From Ureibacillus thermophilus (GTDB taxonomy: Bacteria > Bacillota > Bacilli > Bacillales_A > Planococcaceae), in assembly GCF_042657185.1 (NCBI RefSeq), contig NZ_JBHSNN010000059.1: DNA of 64,000 bases. One strand, written 5' to 3'. The first letter of the stretch is position 1. Every line of letters begins with the position of its first letter. The position numbers were made by a program, and so were the translations under genes. Positions 32,929 through 42,386 of this stretch are shown one piece after another. The notes beneath the pieces were generated by a model that had not been told where the DNA came from, ran no database searches, and was given only the letters and a program-made list of their open reading frames with translations.

Positions 32929-35900
32929 TTACTCAACAGAAGTTACTTTATCTTGAGCATCAACAGGCGTTTCTTTGATTTTGATTTGACGGTATCTTTG
33001 CATACCTGTACCTGCTGGAACAAGTTTTCCTAGAATTACGTTTTCTTTGAGTCCAAGCAATGGATCTCGTTTACCTTTGATTGCTGCATCTGTTAATACG
33101 CGAGTTGTTTCTTGGAAGGATGCAGCCGATAAGAACGATTCTGTTTCAAGAGATGCTTTTGTAATACCAAGAATAACCGGACGGCAAGTTGCAGGGATTT
33201 TTCCGTTCATAATTGCTTCTCTGTTTGCATCTGTGAATTGATGGATATCAAGAAGCGTTCCTGGAAGCAAGTCTGTATCTCCCGCTTCGATGACGCGAAC
33301 TTTTCGAAGCATTTGGCGAACCATTACTTCGATGTGTTTGTCGCCGATTTCTACCCCTTGCATACGGTATACTTTTTGAACTTCTTTTAACAGATACTCT
33401 TGAACTGTTGCTACGTCTTTTACTTTCAATAATTGTTTTGGATCGATTGAACCATCTGTAAGCACTTGGCCAGGTTCCACTTCATCTCCAAGCGCCACTT
33501 TCAAGCGTGCGTTATATGGTGCTTGATATTTGCGAGTTTCAATTTCGCCGGCAACTGTAATTTCTCTTAAACCATCGCGGCTTTCTTCAATATCAGTCAC
33601 CACGCCTCGGATTTCAGAAATAATCGCTTGCCCTTTTGGATTGCGAGCTTCAAAGATTTCTTGGATACGTGGAAGACCTTGCGTGATGTCGTTACCAGCA
33701 ACCCCACCAGTGTGGAATGTACGCATCGTTAATTGGGTACCTGGTTCACCGATGGATTGGGCTGCAATAATACCAACTGCTTCACCCACTTCAACTTCTT
33801 CACCAGTCGCCAAGTTAATGCCGTAGCATTTTTTACATACACCATGTCTTGTATTGCATGTAAAGGCTGAACGAATTGTCACTTTTTCAATGCCAGCATC
33901 AATAATTTTACGAGCAATATCTTGGGTGATGAGGCTGTCGCGTTCTACAAGCACTTCGCCTGTTTCAGGATGACGTACTGTTTTCTTCGCATATCGTCCA
34001 ACAATACGTTCTTCCAGTGATTCAATGACTTCAGTTCCATCCATTAATGCGCCAATTGTTAATCCGCGGTCTGTACCGCAATCTTCTTCGCGGATAATCA
34101 CGTCTTGGGCAACGTCCACAAGACGGCGAGTCAAATATCCAGAGTCCGCTGTTTTTAACGCTGTATCGGCAAGACCTTTACGGGCACCGTGTGTCGAAAT
34201 GAAGTACTCCAATACGCTTAAACCTTCGCGGAAGGAAGATTTAATAGGGAGCTCGATGATACGACCAGCTGGGTTGGCCATCAGACCACGCATACCAGCA
34301 AGCTGAGTAAAGTTCGATGCGTTACCGCGGGCACCAGAGTCACTCATCATGAAGATTGGGTTCAATTTTGGTAATGAGTTCATTAATTTTGCTTGGATTT
34401 CATCTTTCGCCTCAGACCAGCTGGAAATCACTCGGTCATATCGTTCTTCTTCCGTAATTAAACCGCGGCGGAATTGTTGCATGACTTTATCCACTTTTTT
34501 CTGAGCTTTATCCAAGATTTCTTTCTTTTCTGGCAATACAAGGATGTCCGCAATACTTACCGTAATACCCGCACGTGTTGAATACTTAAATCCTAAGTCT
34601 TTCAAGCGGTCAAGCATTTTGGAAGTTTCCGTAATATGGAATCGTTTGAATACTTCCGCGATAATGCTTCCCAAGAATTTTTTGCGGAAAGGTGTAATGA
34701 GCTCTTGATCTTCGATGTATTTTTTCAATACTGCTTTCCGTTGATATTCAATTTTTTCTTTTTCAGAAAGTTGGTTGTATTCTTCAGAAGCTTCCAGTTC
34801 TTTCAACATTTCATCGTCAATTCTCAAGTCGACGAAATATTTGTCTGGAGTCGCTACTTCCAAGTTGTAAGATGTTGGTTCGTTAATGTATGGGAAAGAC
34901 TCTGGCAAAATTTCATTAAAGATAATTTTACCTACTGTTGTAATCAAGAATTTTTTATTTTGCTCTTCCGTAAATGTTTTATTGTTTAAAGAGCTTGCTT
35001 TTACAGCAATTCGGCTATGCAAGTGCACATTGCCGTTTTGGTAAGCGACTAACACTTCATTAGGGCTTGAGAAGATTGAGCCTTCTCCACGAGCTCCTTT
35101 ACGTTCAAGCGTTAAGTAATAGTTTCCTAATACCATGTCTTGGGACGGTGTTACGACTGGCTTACCGTCTTTAGGATTCAAAATGTTTTGAGCCGCAAGC
35201 ATTAAAAGACGCGCTTCTGCTTGAGCTTCAGCTGATAACGGTACGTGTACGGCCATTTGGTCTCCGTCAAAGTCTGCGTTATAAGCTGTACATACAAGTG
35301 GATGCAAACGAATCGCGCGACCTTCAACCAACGTTGGCTCGAATGCTTGAATACCCAATCGGTGAAGTGTTGGAGCGCGGTTTAGTAGTACTGGATGTTC
35401 TTTGATCACATCTTCTAATACATCCCATACTTCGTTGTGCATGCGTTCAATTTTGCGTTTTGCACTCTTAATGTTATGGGCCAAACCTCTTTCAACAAGC
35501 TCTTTCATAACAAATGGCTTGAATAATTCAATGGCCATTTCTTTTGGCAAACCGCATTGATACATTTTTAGGTTTGGACCTACAACGATAACGGAACGGC
35601 CTGAGTAGTCAACACGTTTACCAAGCAAGTTTTGACGGAAACGACCCTGTTTACCTTTTAACATATGAGATAAAGATTTTAACGGTCGGTTACCAGGGCC
35701 TGTTACAGGGCGGCCTCTGCGTCCATTATCAATTAAGGCATCTACTGCTTCTTGCAGCATGCGTTTTTCGTTTTGAACGATGATGCTTGGAGCACCTAAA
35801 TCAAGTAACCGTTTTAGACGATTGTTCCGGTTAATTACGCGGCGATATAAATCGTTCAAGTCTGAAGTAGCAAAACGTCCACCATCAAGCTGTACCATTG

Positions 35901-36618
35901 GTCGAAGTTCTGGTGGAATAACAGGAAGCACTTCCAAAACCATCCATTCCGGTCTGTTGCCAGAGCTGCGGAAAGATTCAATGACTTCAAGGCGTTTAAT
36001 GGCACGTGTACGGCGTTGGCCTTGAGCAGTTTTTAATTCCTCTTTTAATTTATTTGCTTCTTCTTCTAAATCAATTTGTTCGAGCAGTTTTTTAATGGCT
36101 TCAGCACCCATGCCTGCTTCGAAACTATTGCCGAATTTTTCGCGATATGTGCGATATTCTTTTTCAGATAATAACTGTTTCTTTTCTAGTGTTGTAGCAC
36201 CTGGATCGATAACTACATAAGATGCAAAGTAAATAACTTCCTCAAGTGCTCTAGGGGACATATCAAGAATCAGACCCATACGGCTTGGAATTCCTTTGAA
36301 GTACCAGATATGGGAAACTGGCGCCGCAAGTTCAATATGGCCCATGCGTTCACGGCGAACCTTTGCTCGTGTTACTTCAACGCCGCATCGATCACATACT
36401 ACACCTTTATAACGAACACGTTTATATTTTCCACAGTGGCATTCCCAGTCTTTTGTAGGACCAAAAATGCGTTCGCAGAAAAGACCGTCTTTTTCAGGTT
36501 TTAATGTACGATAGTTAATTGTTTCAGGTTTTTTTACTTCTCCATAAGACCAAGAGCGGATTTTATCTGGTGAAGCTAAACCAATTTTCATAAATTCGAA
36601 TTCATTTACGTCAACCAA
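32929..36618 (-). CDS. rpoC: RNA polymerase beta' subunit
   Basis: Beta' forms the other pincer of RNA polymerase. The 1229-residue protein has the N-terminal zinc site (CHCGKYKRVRYKGVVCDRCG), the catalytic magnesium motif NADFDGDQMAVH, and a second zinc site (TCNTRHGVCKKCYG). The start is TTG at 36618 behind GGGAGG, as TTG GTT GAC. It is about 30 residues longer than the B. subtilis protein. Separated from rpoB by 96 bp containing a hairpin. Confidence 0.99.
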   Translation of the reverse strand: MVDVNEFEFMKIGLASPDKIRSWSYGEVKKPETINYRTLKPEKDGLFCERIFGPTKDWECHCGKYKRVRYKGVVCDRCGVEVTRAKVRRERMGHIELAAPVSHIWYFKGIPSRMGLILDMSPRALEEVIYFASYVVIDPGATTLEKKQLLSEKEYRTYREKFGNSFEAGMGAEAIKKLLEQIDLEEEANKLKEELKTAQGQRRTRAIKRLEVIESFRSSGNRPEWMVLEVLPVIPPELRPMVQLDGGRFATSDLNDLYRRVINRNNRLKRLLDLGAPSIIVQNEKRMLQEAVDALIDNGRRGRPVTGPGNRPLKSLSHMLKGKQGRFRQNLLGKRVDYSGRSVIVVGPNLKMYQCGLPKEMAIELFKPFVMKELVERGLAHNIKSAKRKIERMHNEVWDVLEDVIKEHPVLLNRAPTLHRLGIQAFEPTLVEGRAIRLHPLVCTAYNADFDGDQMAVHVPLSAEAQAEARLLMLAAQNILNPKDGKPVVTPSQDMVLGNYYLTLERKGARGEGSIFSSPNEVLVAYQNGNVHLHSRIAVKASSLNNKTFTEEQNKKFLITTVGKIIFNEILPESFPYINEPTSYNLEVATPDKYFVDLRIDDEMLKELEASEEYNQLSEKEKIEYQRKAVLKKYIEDQELITPFRKKFLGSIIAEVFKRFHITETSKMLDRLKDLGFKYSTRAGITVSIADILVLPEKKEILDKAQKKVDKVMQQFRRGLITEEERYDRVISSWSEAKDEIQAKLMNSLPKLNPIFMMSDSGARGNASNFTQLAGMRGLMANPAGRIIELPIKSSFREGLSVLEYFISTHGARKGLADTALKTADSGYLTRRLVDVAQDVIIREEDCGTDRGLTIGALMDGTEVIESLEERIVGRYAKKTVRHPETGEVLVERDSLITQDIARKIIDAGIEKVTIRSAFTCNTRHGVCKKCYGINLATGEEVEVGEAVGIIAAQSIGEPGTQLTMRTFHTGGVAGNDITQGLPRIQEIFEARNPKGQAIISEIRGVVTDIEESRDGLREITVAGEIETRKYQAPYNARLKVALGDEVEPGQVLTDGSIDPKQLLKVKDVATVQEYLLKEVQKVYRMQGVEIGDKHIEVMVRQMLRKVRVIEAGDTDLLPGTLLDIHQFTDANREAIMNGKIPATCRPVILGITKASLETESFLSAASFQETTRVLTDAAIKGKRDPLLGLKENVILGKLVPAGTGMQRYRQIKIKETPVDAQDKVTSVE

Positions 36619-36686
36619 GGAGCCTACCTCCCTTAAATAAGTCCTTATGACATTCCATTTTTATTCAAAAGCCTAAAGGTTTAATA

Positions 36687-36707
36687 GGGCAGGACAAAAT
36701 CCTGCCC
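36687..36707 (-). repeat. rpoB-rpoC intergenic hairpin
   Basis: GGGCAGGA and TCCTGCCC arms with a five-base loop lie between the rpoB stop and the rpoC start. On the minus strand no T-run follows, so a processing or stability role is likelier than termination. Confidence 0.6.
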
Positions 36708-36714
36708 GCATTTA

Positions 36715-39700
36715 TTATTTTTGAGTTTCAACAGGTTTTTCTTCTTTAGCTGGCAAGATATTGAGAGCATCTGCTGGTTGAAGATCCTCTTCATCATCCA
36801 TATCTCTCAATTCGATTTCTTCTTCGTCAACTGTGAGCATTTTCACGTCTAATCCTAGTGATTGAAGTTCTTTAATTAACACTTTGAAACTTTCTGGTAC
36901 GCCTGGTTCAGGAACACTTTCGCCTTTTACGATGGCTTCGTAAGTTTTCACGCGGCCTACAACGTCATCGGATTTGATTGTTAATAATTCTTGAAGTGTA
37001 TAAGCTGCACCATAAGCTTCTAGTGCCCAAACCTCCATCTCACCGAAACGTTGTCCGCCGAACTGCGCTTTACCGCCCAGTGGCTGTTGCGTTACGAGCG
37101 AGTATGGACCAGTTGAACGGGCATGAAGTTTATCATCAACCATGTGGGCGAGTTTAATCATGTACATGATGCCGACAGATACTCGGTTATCAAACGGTTC
37201 TCCCGTGCGTCCATCGTAAAGGATTGTCTTACCGTCTCGAGCAATTCCCGCTTCTTCCATTGTACTCCAAACATCTTCTTCGTTGGCTCCATCAAATACT
37301 GGAGTAGCCATGTATTGACCTAATTTTCGAGCAGCCATACCTAAGTGAAGTTCCAACACTTGTCCGATGTTCATACGAGACGGTACGCCCAATGGATTTA
37401 ACATGATGTCAACTGGAGTCCCGTCTGGTAAGAATGGCATATCTTCTTCAGGTAATATGCGGGAAATAACCCCTTTGTTACCGTGGCGTCCGGCCATTTT
37501 GTCACCGACACGGATTTTTCGTTTTTGAACAATGTAAACACGCACGAGCTGGTTAACTCCTGGTGGCAATTCATCTCCATCTTCGCGGTTGAAGACTTTT
37601 ACATCAAGAACGATACCACCTGCTCCGTGTGGTACACGCAATGATGTATCACGCACTTCGCGGGCTTTTTCACCGAAAATCGCATGGAGCAATCGTTCTT
37701 CAGCTGTTAACTCTGTAACTCCTTTTGGCGTTACTTTTCCTACTAAGATATCTCCATCGCGCACCTCTGCACCAATGCGGACAATACCGCGATCGTCAAG
37801 GTTGCGAAGTGCATCTTCGCCCACATTCGGAATATCGCGAGTAATTTCTTCTGGACCTAATTTTGTATCACGAGCTTCTGATTCATATTCTTCAATATGA
37901 ATGGATGTATACACATCATCTTTTACAAGGCGTTCGTTCATGATAATCGCGTCTTCGTAGTTGAAACCTTCCCATGTCATGAAGGCAACAAGAACGTTGC
38001 GACCTAAAGCAAGTTCGCCTTTATCCATGGAAGGACCATCCGCTAAGATATCTCTTGGTTTTACGCGATCTCCAACTTTCACGATTGGACGTTGGTTAAT
38101 GCATGTACCGTGGTTGGAACGTTGGAATTTCTGAAGCTTATAGACATCTAGTTCGCCTTTTACTTCTTTGCCATCTTTCACTTCAATGCGGCGAACGCGA
38201 ATCTCTCTTGATTCCACATGTTCCACGATACCTTCGTGTTTGCAGACTACCGCAGCACCGGAGTCACGAGCGGCAACGTATTCCATTCCTGTCCCTACAT
38301 AAGGAGCTTCCGGTTGGATTAATGGCACTGCCTGACGCTGCATGTTTGCCCCCATCAACGCGCGGTTGGAGTCGTCGTTTTCTAAGAACGGAATACATGC
38401 TGTCGCTGCAGATACTACTTGTTTTGGTGATACGTCCATGTAGTCAACTAATTCTCTTTTGAAAACTGTGTTGTCTCCACGGAAACGACCTAAAACTTCT
38501 TCTTTGGCAAATGTACCGTCTGGATTCAACGGTGAGTTCGCTTGAGCCACGATATAATTGTCTTCTTCATCCGCTGTCAAGTAGTCAATCTGATCTGTTA
38601 CTCGCCCTGTTTCAGGGTCAACTCGGCGGTATGGGGTTTCAATAAAGCCGAATTTATTCACTTTTGCATAAGTTGATAGCGAGTTGATTAATCCGATGTT
38701 TGGACCCTCTGGCGTTTCAATCGGACACATACGACCATAGTGTGAGTAGTGAACGTCGCGCACTTCCATACCTGCACGTTCTCTCGTTAAACCACCTGGT
38801 CCTAAGGCAGAAAGACGGCGTTTATGCGTTAATTCTGCTAGCGGGTTTGTTTGGTCCATAAATTGAGATAATTGCGAGCTGCCAAAGAACTCTTTAATTG
38901 CTGCAATCACAGGACGAATATTAATCAGTTGTTGCGGCACGATGGAAGCCGTATCGTTAATGGACATCCGTTCACGCACTACGCGTTCCATACGGGAAAG
39001 TCCAATGCGGAATTGATTTTGCAACAATTCCCCAACTGAACGTAAACGACGATTACCTAAATGATCGATGTCATCCACGTTTCCTACGCCATATAGCAAG
39101 TTGAAGAAGTATGACAAGGCAGCGATAATATCAGCTGGTGTTAAATGTTTCACTTCCTCTTCAACGTTTGCGTTAGAAATCACGTTGATGATTTTGTCTT
39201 CATCATTCGGAGCATATATCTTAATGGATTGGATTGTAATATCTCCATCCAATACACCGCCTACTTGAGATAAAGTACGGAATCCGACACCTTTCTCTAA
39301 ATAAGGCAGAATTTTATCTAATGTACGGCGATCAAGAATTGTACCCTTTTCGACAATAATTTCCCCTGTTTCAGGGTCGACTAATGTTTCGGCAATTCTT
39401 TGATTGAACAAACGATTTTTTATATGCAATTTTTTATTCATTTTATAACGACCAACAGCCGCTAAATCATAGCGTTTCGCATCAAAGAAACGGGAATAAA
39501 GCAAGCTTTTGGCGTTTTCAACTGTTGGCGGTTCACCCGGACGAAGGCGTTCATAAATTTCAATCAATGCCTTTTCCGTGCTATCTGTATTGTCTTTTTC
39601 AATCGTGTTGCGCAAATATTCGTTGTCGCCGATAATATCAAGAATTTCTTGATCAGAACCAAAGCCTAGCGCTCTTAATAAAACGGTAGCCGGCAATTTA

Positions 39701-40263
39701 CGAGTGCGATCGATGCGGACATAAACAATGTCTTTTGCATCTGTTTCAAACTCTAGCCATGCGCCGCGGTTAGGGATGACCGTTGCACCAAATCCTTTTT
39801 TGCCGTTTTTGTCTGTTTTATCGTGATAATATACGCTTGGCGAACGTACCAACTGAGATACGATAACCCGTTCGGCACCATTGATAATAAATGTGCCTGT
39901 TTCAGTCATTAATGGGAAATCCCCCATGAACACATCTTGTTCTTTTACTTCATCAGTTTCTTTGTTATGAAGACGTACCTTTACACGCAATGGAGCTGCA
40001 TAAGTTACATCTCGTTCCTTACATTCATCGACATCATATTTTGGTTCACCTAATGAAAAATCGACAAATTCAAGGGAGAGATTGCCTGTGAAATCCTCAA
40101 TTGGGGAAATTTCTTTAAACAACTCAAGCAATCCTTCTTTAAGGAACCATTCGTATGAGGATGTTTGAATCTCAATTAAATTTGGAAGCTCCAACACCTC
40201 TTTAATGCGCGCAAAGCTTCTACGCTGGCGGTGTCGTCCGTACTGAACTAGTTGACCTGTCAA
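36715..40263 (-). CDS. rpoB: RNA polymerase beta subunit
   Basis: Beta carries the rifampicin pocket and much of the active-centre cleft. I start at TTG 40263 (MTGQLVQYGRHRQRRS..., as in B. subtilis, which also uses TTG), with GAGGGGTGA upstream; an in-frame GTG at 40272 lies inside that site. The 1182-residue protein has the rifampicin region as SQLSQFMDQTNPLAELTHKR followed by RLSALGPGG, with wild-type residues at the usual resistance positions. Confidence 0.99.
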   Translation of the reverse strand: MTGQLVQYGRHRQRRSFARIKEVLELPNLIEIQTSSYEWFLKEGLLELFKEISPIEDFTGNLSLEFVDFSLGEPKYDVDECKERDVTYAAPLRVKVRLHNKETDEVKEQDVFMGDFPLMTETGTFIINGAERVIVSQLVRSPSVYYHDKTDKNGKKGFGATVIPNRGAWLEFETDAKDIVYVRIDRTRKLPATVLLRALGFGSDQEILDIIGDNEYLRNTIEKDNTDSTEKALIEIYERLRPGEPPTVENAKSLLYSRFFDAKRYDLAAVGRYKMNKKLHIKNRLFNQRIAETLVDPETGEIIVEKGTILDRRTLDKILPYLEKGVGFRTLSQVGGVLDGDITIQSIKIYAPNDEDKIINVISNANVEEEVKHLTPADIIAALSYFFNLLYGVGNVDDIDHLGNRRLRSVGELLQNQFRIGLSRMERVVRERMSINDTASIVPQQLINIRPVIAAIKEFFGSSQLSQFMDQTNPLAELTHKRRLSALGPGGLTRERAGMEVRDVHYSHYGRMCPIETPEGPNIGLINSLSTYAKVNKFGFIETPYRRVDPETGRVTDQIDYLTADEEDNYIVAQANSPLNPDGTFAKEEVLGRFRGDNTVFKRELVDYMDVSPKQVVSAATACIPFLENDDSNRALMGANMQRQAVPLIQPEAPYVGTGMEYVAARDSGAAVVCKHEGIVEHVESREIRVRRIEVKDGKEVKGELDVYKLQKFQRSNHGTCINQRPIVKVGDRVKPRDILADGPSMDKGELALGRNVLVAFMTWEGFNYEDAIIMNERLVKDDVYTSIHIEEYESEARDTKLGPEEITRDIPNVGEDALRNLDDRGIVRIGAEVRDGDILVGKVTPKGVTELTAEERLLHAIFGEKAREVRDTSLRVPHGAGGIVLDVKVFNREDGDELPPGVNQLVRVYIVQKRKIRVGDKMAGRHGNKGVISRILPEEDMPFLPDGTPVDIMLNPLGVPSRMNIGQVLELHLGMAARKLGQYMATPVFDGANEEDVWSTMEEAGIARDGKTILYDGRTGEPFDNRVSVGIMYMIKLAHMVDDKLHARSTGPYSLVTQQPLGGKAQFGGQRFGEMEVWALEAYGAAYTLQELLTIKSDDVVGRVKTYEAIVKGESVPEPGVPESFKVLIKELQSLGLDVKMLTVDEEEIELRDMDDEEDLQPADALNILPAKEEKPVETQK

Positions 40264-40335
40264 CTTATTCACCCCTCAATAAAGCGATAATAGGTCTTTG
40301 CAAAATCTAATAAATGGTGTATGATTTTTCAAAGA

Positions 40336-40372
40336 CAAAAAGAAAACGAGACTTTTCTAAAACCTCATTTTC
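40336..40372 (-). terminator. Terminator-like hairpin in the rpoB leader
   Basis: On the minus strand GAAAATGAG pairs along nine positions (one G-U) with CTCGTTTTC and is followed by TTTTTG. It is about 75 bases before the rpoB start and downstream of the rpoB promoter, so it would partly attenuate rpoBC transcription. It is AT-rich and the T-run is short, so strength is uncertain. Confidence 0.5.
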
Positions 40373-40468
40373 GATTAAACTTAATTTATCTATGGCAAGT
40401 ATCCCCACATCAAAATGATTGCATACAAAAGGGCACACTCCCAAAAAATAATATTTTTGCATTTTATT

Positions 40469-40497
40469 ATGTTATCATAGCCGATTTGTCAAGTCAA
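40469..40497 (-). promoter_or_regulatory. Promoter of rpoBC
   Basis: TTGACT (40497-40492) and TAACAT (40474-40469) with 17-base spacing and an extended TG motif (TATGATAACAT) on the minus strand. The leader to rpoB is about 200 bases. Confidence 0.75.
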
Positions 40498-40516
40498 TAT
40501 TTTATGGTTACGCCTC

Positions 40517-41116
40517 TTATTTTTCAGCTTTAATAATCCAATAACCTTTTTTCTTCTCCATTATTTCCACTGAACGAAACTTCTCTTCTAAATATTTTAG
40601 CGTGGATGGCGCACCTTGTTTCTTCTGAATAACCACCCATAGTTCTCCTCCAACACACAAATATCGGAATGCTCCATCATAGATTTTAAAAACCGTTTCT
40701 TTACCTGCACGGATTGGCGGATTTGTCAATATAGCAGCCACTTGGACATCCCCATCTACTGATACGCCGTCGCTTTCATAAATTCGTACATTTTGGATTC
40801 CGTTCATTTCAGCGTTCTTCTTCGCCAATTGAACAGCCCGTTCGTTAATGTCCATCATAAAAACGATCCGCTCAGGATATTGTTTTGCAATGGCCAAACC
40901 AATGGGCCCATAGCCGCAGCCAACATCTAAAACGGCACCATCTACTTCAGGCATTTGAAAGGTTTCAATCAATAAACGCGATCCAAAATCCACTTCGTTT
41001 TTGCTAAATACACCCGAATCCGTTTCGAATAATAAAGAATGTCCTAAAAGCACATAACGCCATTGCTGAGGTTTGCTTTCTGTTTGAGGCTTTTTGGAAT
41101 AATAATGTTCTGTCAT
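40517..41116 (-). CDS. ybxB: RsmC-like class I SAM methyltransferase (YbxB)
   Basis: A 199-residue methyltransferase of the small-subunit rRNA guanine-N2 methylase group. Motifs are the SAM-binding DVGCGYGPIGLAIAKQYPER, the acidic MMDINERAV at the end of strand 2, and the NPPIRAGKE catalytic loop. In the Bacillales homologue substrate assignment rests on family similarity. Start ATG 41116 follows GGAGGCCCAATAAT; an upstream frame to 41206 has no site. Standard position between rplL and rpoB. Confidence 0.9.
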   Translation of the reverse strand: MTEHYYSKKPQTESKPQQWRYVLLGHSLLFETDSGVFSKNEVDFGSRLLIETFQMPEVDGAVLDVGCGYGPIGLAIAKQYPERIVFMMDINERAVQLAKKNAEMNGIQNVRIYESDGVSVDGDVQVAAILTNPPIRAGKETVFKIYDGAFRYLCVGGELWVVIQKKQGAPSTLKYLEEKFRSVEIMEKKKGYWIIKAEK

Positions 41117-41144
41117 ATTATTGGGCCTCCCTGAAGAAATGAAG

Positions 41145-41172
41145 AAAAGCTCGCCAAATACGACGAGCTTTT
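41145..41172 (-). terminator. Hairpin after rplL
   Basis: A nine-bp stem AAAAGCTCG / CGAGCTTTT with a ten-base loop. On the minus strand it runs into CTTTTCTTCATTTC, a modest terminator; on the plus strand seven T follow. It reduces transcription from rplJL into rsmC. Confidence 0.65.
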
Positions 41173-41209
41173 TTTTATTTTTTAGTATAAATCCATCCTT
41201 AAGCAATTA

Positions 41210-41575
41210 TTACTTAAGTTCTACAGAAGCGCCAACTTCTTCAAGTTTAGCTTTGATTTCTTCAGCTTCTTCTTTAGAAACGCCTTCTTTAAGTGGTTTT
41301 GGAGCGTTGTCAACTAAGTCTTTAGCTTCTTTTAAGCCTAAGCCAGTAAGTTCACGTACAACTTTGATAACTTTGATTTTTTGGTCGCCAGCGTTAGCAA
41401 GTACTACATCGAATTCAGTTTTTTCTTCAGCAGCAGCACCTGCAGCAGCGCCACCAACAACTGCAACTGGAGCAGCAGCTGTTACGCCGAATTCTTCTTC
41501 GATTGCTTTTACTAAGTCATTTAATTCAAGAACTGTCATTTCTTTAATAGCTTCAATAATTTGTTCTTTAGTCAT
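41210..41575 (-). CDS. rplL: 50S ribosomal protein L7/L12
   Basis: L7/L12 forms the stalk that recruits GTPase factors. The 121-residue protein has the N-terminal dimerisation helices (IIEAIKEMTVLELNDLVKAI), an alanine-rich hinge (APVAVVGGAAAGAAAEEKTE) and the C-terminal domain ending KAKLEEVGASVELK. Confidence 0.98.
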   Translation of the reverse strand: MTKEQIIEAIKEMTVLELNDLVKAIEEEFGVTAAAPVAVVGGAAAGAAAEEKTEFDVVLANAGDQKIKVIKVVRELTGLGLKEAKDLVDNAPKPLKEGVSKEEAEEIKAKLEEVGASVELK

Positions 41576-41645
41576 TTCATATTCCTCCTATATCGATATT
41601 TTTATTAGGCGATTTGCCTGAAATCGAAATGTGGTAAGCGAAAAA

Positions 41646-42146
41646 TTACGCACCTTGTTCTTCTTTTTGTTCCGCAACAGCTTTTGCTGCAAGAGCAAAG
41701 TTGCGAATTGGAGCTTGAAGTACAGAAAGCAACATTGATAGTAAACCTTCGCGAGATGGAAGATCAGCAAGAGCTTTAACTTCTTCAACTGTTGCAATGT
41801 TTCCTTCAATTACACCAGCTTTAATTTCAAGCGCTTCGTTATCTTTCGCGAATTTGTTAAGAATTTTCGCTGGCGCTACAACATCTTCGCTAGAGAAAGC
41901 GATCGCGTTTGGACCTGTTAAATAATCGTTAAGTCCTTCTAATCCAACTTCTTCAACAGCGCGGCGAGTTAAAGTGTTTTTGTAAACTTTAAAGTCAACG
42001 CCAGCTTCGCGAAGTTGTTTACGCAATTCTGTCACTTGAGCTACGTTCAAACCGCGGTAGTCAACGATTACTACTGAAGCAGCATTTTTAAATTTATCCG
42101 CGATTTCTTGTACTTGCGCTTTTTTGGCTTCAATTGCTTTAGACAT
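41646..42146 (-). CDS. rplJ: 50S ribosomal protein L10
   Basis: L10 anchors the L7/L12 stalk. From ATG 42146 it is 166 residues, MSKAIEAKKAQVQEIADKFK onward, with VDYRGLNVAQVTELRKQLRE and the C-terminal helix that binds L7/L12 dimers. GGAGGTGTCAAA precedes the ATG. It is controlled by the L10 leader upstream. Confidence 0.98.
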   Translation of the reverse strand: MSKAIEAKKAQVQEIADKFKNAASVVIVDYRGLNVAQVTELRKQLREAGVDFKVYKNTLTRRAVEEVGLEGLNDYLTGPNAIAFSSEDVVAPAKILNKFAKDNEALEIKAGVIEGNIATVEEVKALADLPSREGLLSMLLSVLQAPIRNFALAAKAVAEQKEEQGA

Positions 42147-42192
42147 TTTGACACCTCCTGTAGAATGGGTCATTCATACCGATAAAACAAAA

Positions 42193-42329
42193 GCCTCCGT
42201 GTAGACACACGAAGGCATAAAACGTCATCATCAAAAGAATCGATTTATGACCTCGGTAGGGAAAGTTTAAGTGCCGGTGCACCCCTACTGTCTACGGTAC
42301 AAATGAGTCACAATATTCAATTCAGAACA
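42193..42329 (-). ncRNA. L10 leader of rplJL
   Basis: Between the rplJ promoter and gene lies a structured leader with the conserved GTAGGGGTGCACCGGCACTT and TTTCCCTACCGAGGTCAT blocks of the Bacillales L10 leader. It ends in a strong hairpin (GCCTTCGTG...CACGGAGGC at 42193-42216) followed by TTTTGTTTT. L10 binding is expected to favour termination. Confidence 0.85.
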
Positions 42330-42335
42330 TCATCC

Positions 42336-42364
42336 ATAATAATCATGGATAGGAAAATTGTCAA
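42336..42364 (-). promoter_or_regulatory. Promoter of rplJL
   Basis: Consensus TTGACA (42364-42359) and TATTAT (42341-42336), 17 bases apart on the minus strand, just after the rplA stop. Confidence 0.8.
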
Positions 42365-42386
42365 TAGTTTTATCCTACTTTATTTA

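Noticed and set aside
32929..40263. Long antisense ORFs in rpoC and rpoB
   Set aside because: They are codon-bias shadows of the two large genes without ribosome binding sites.
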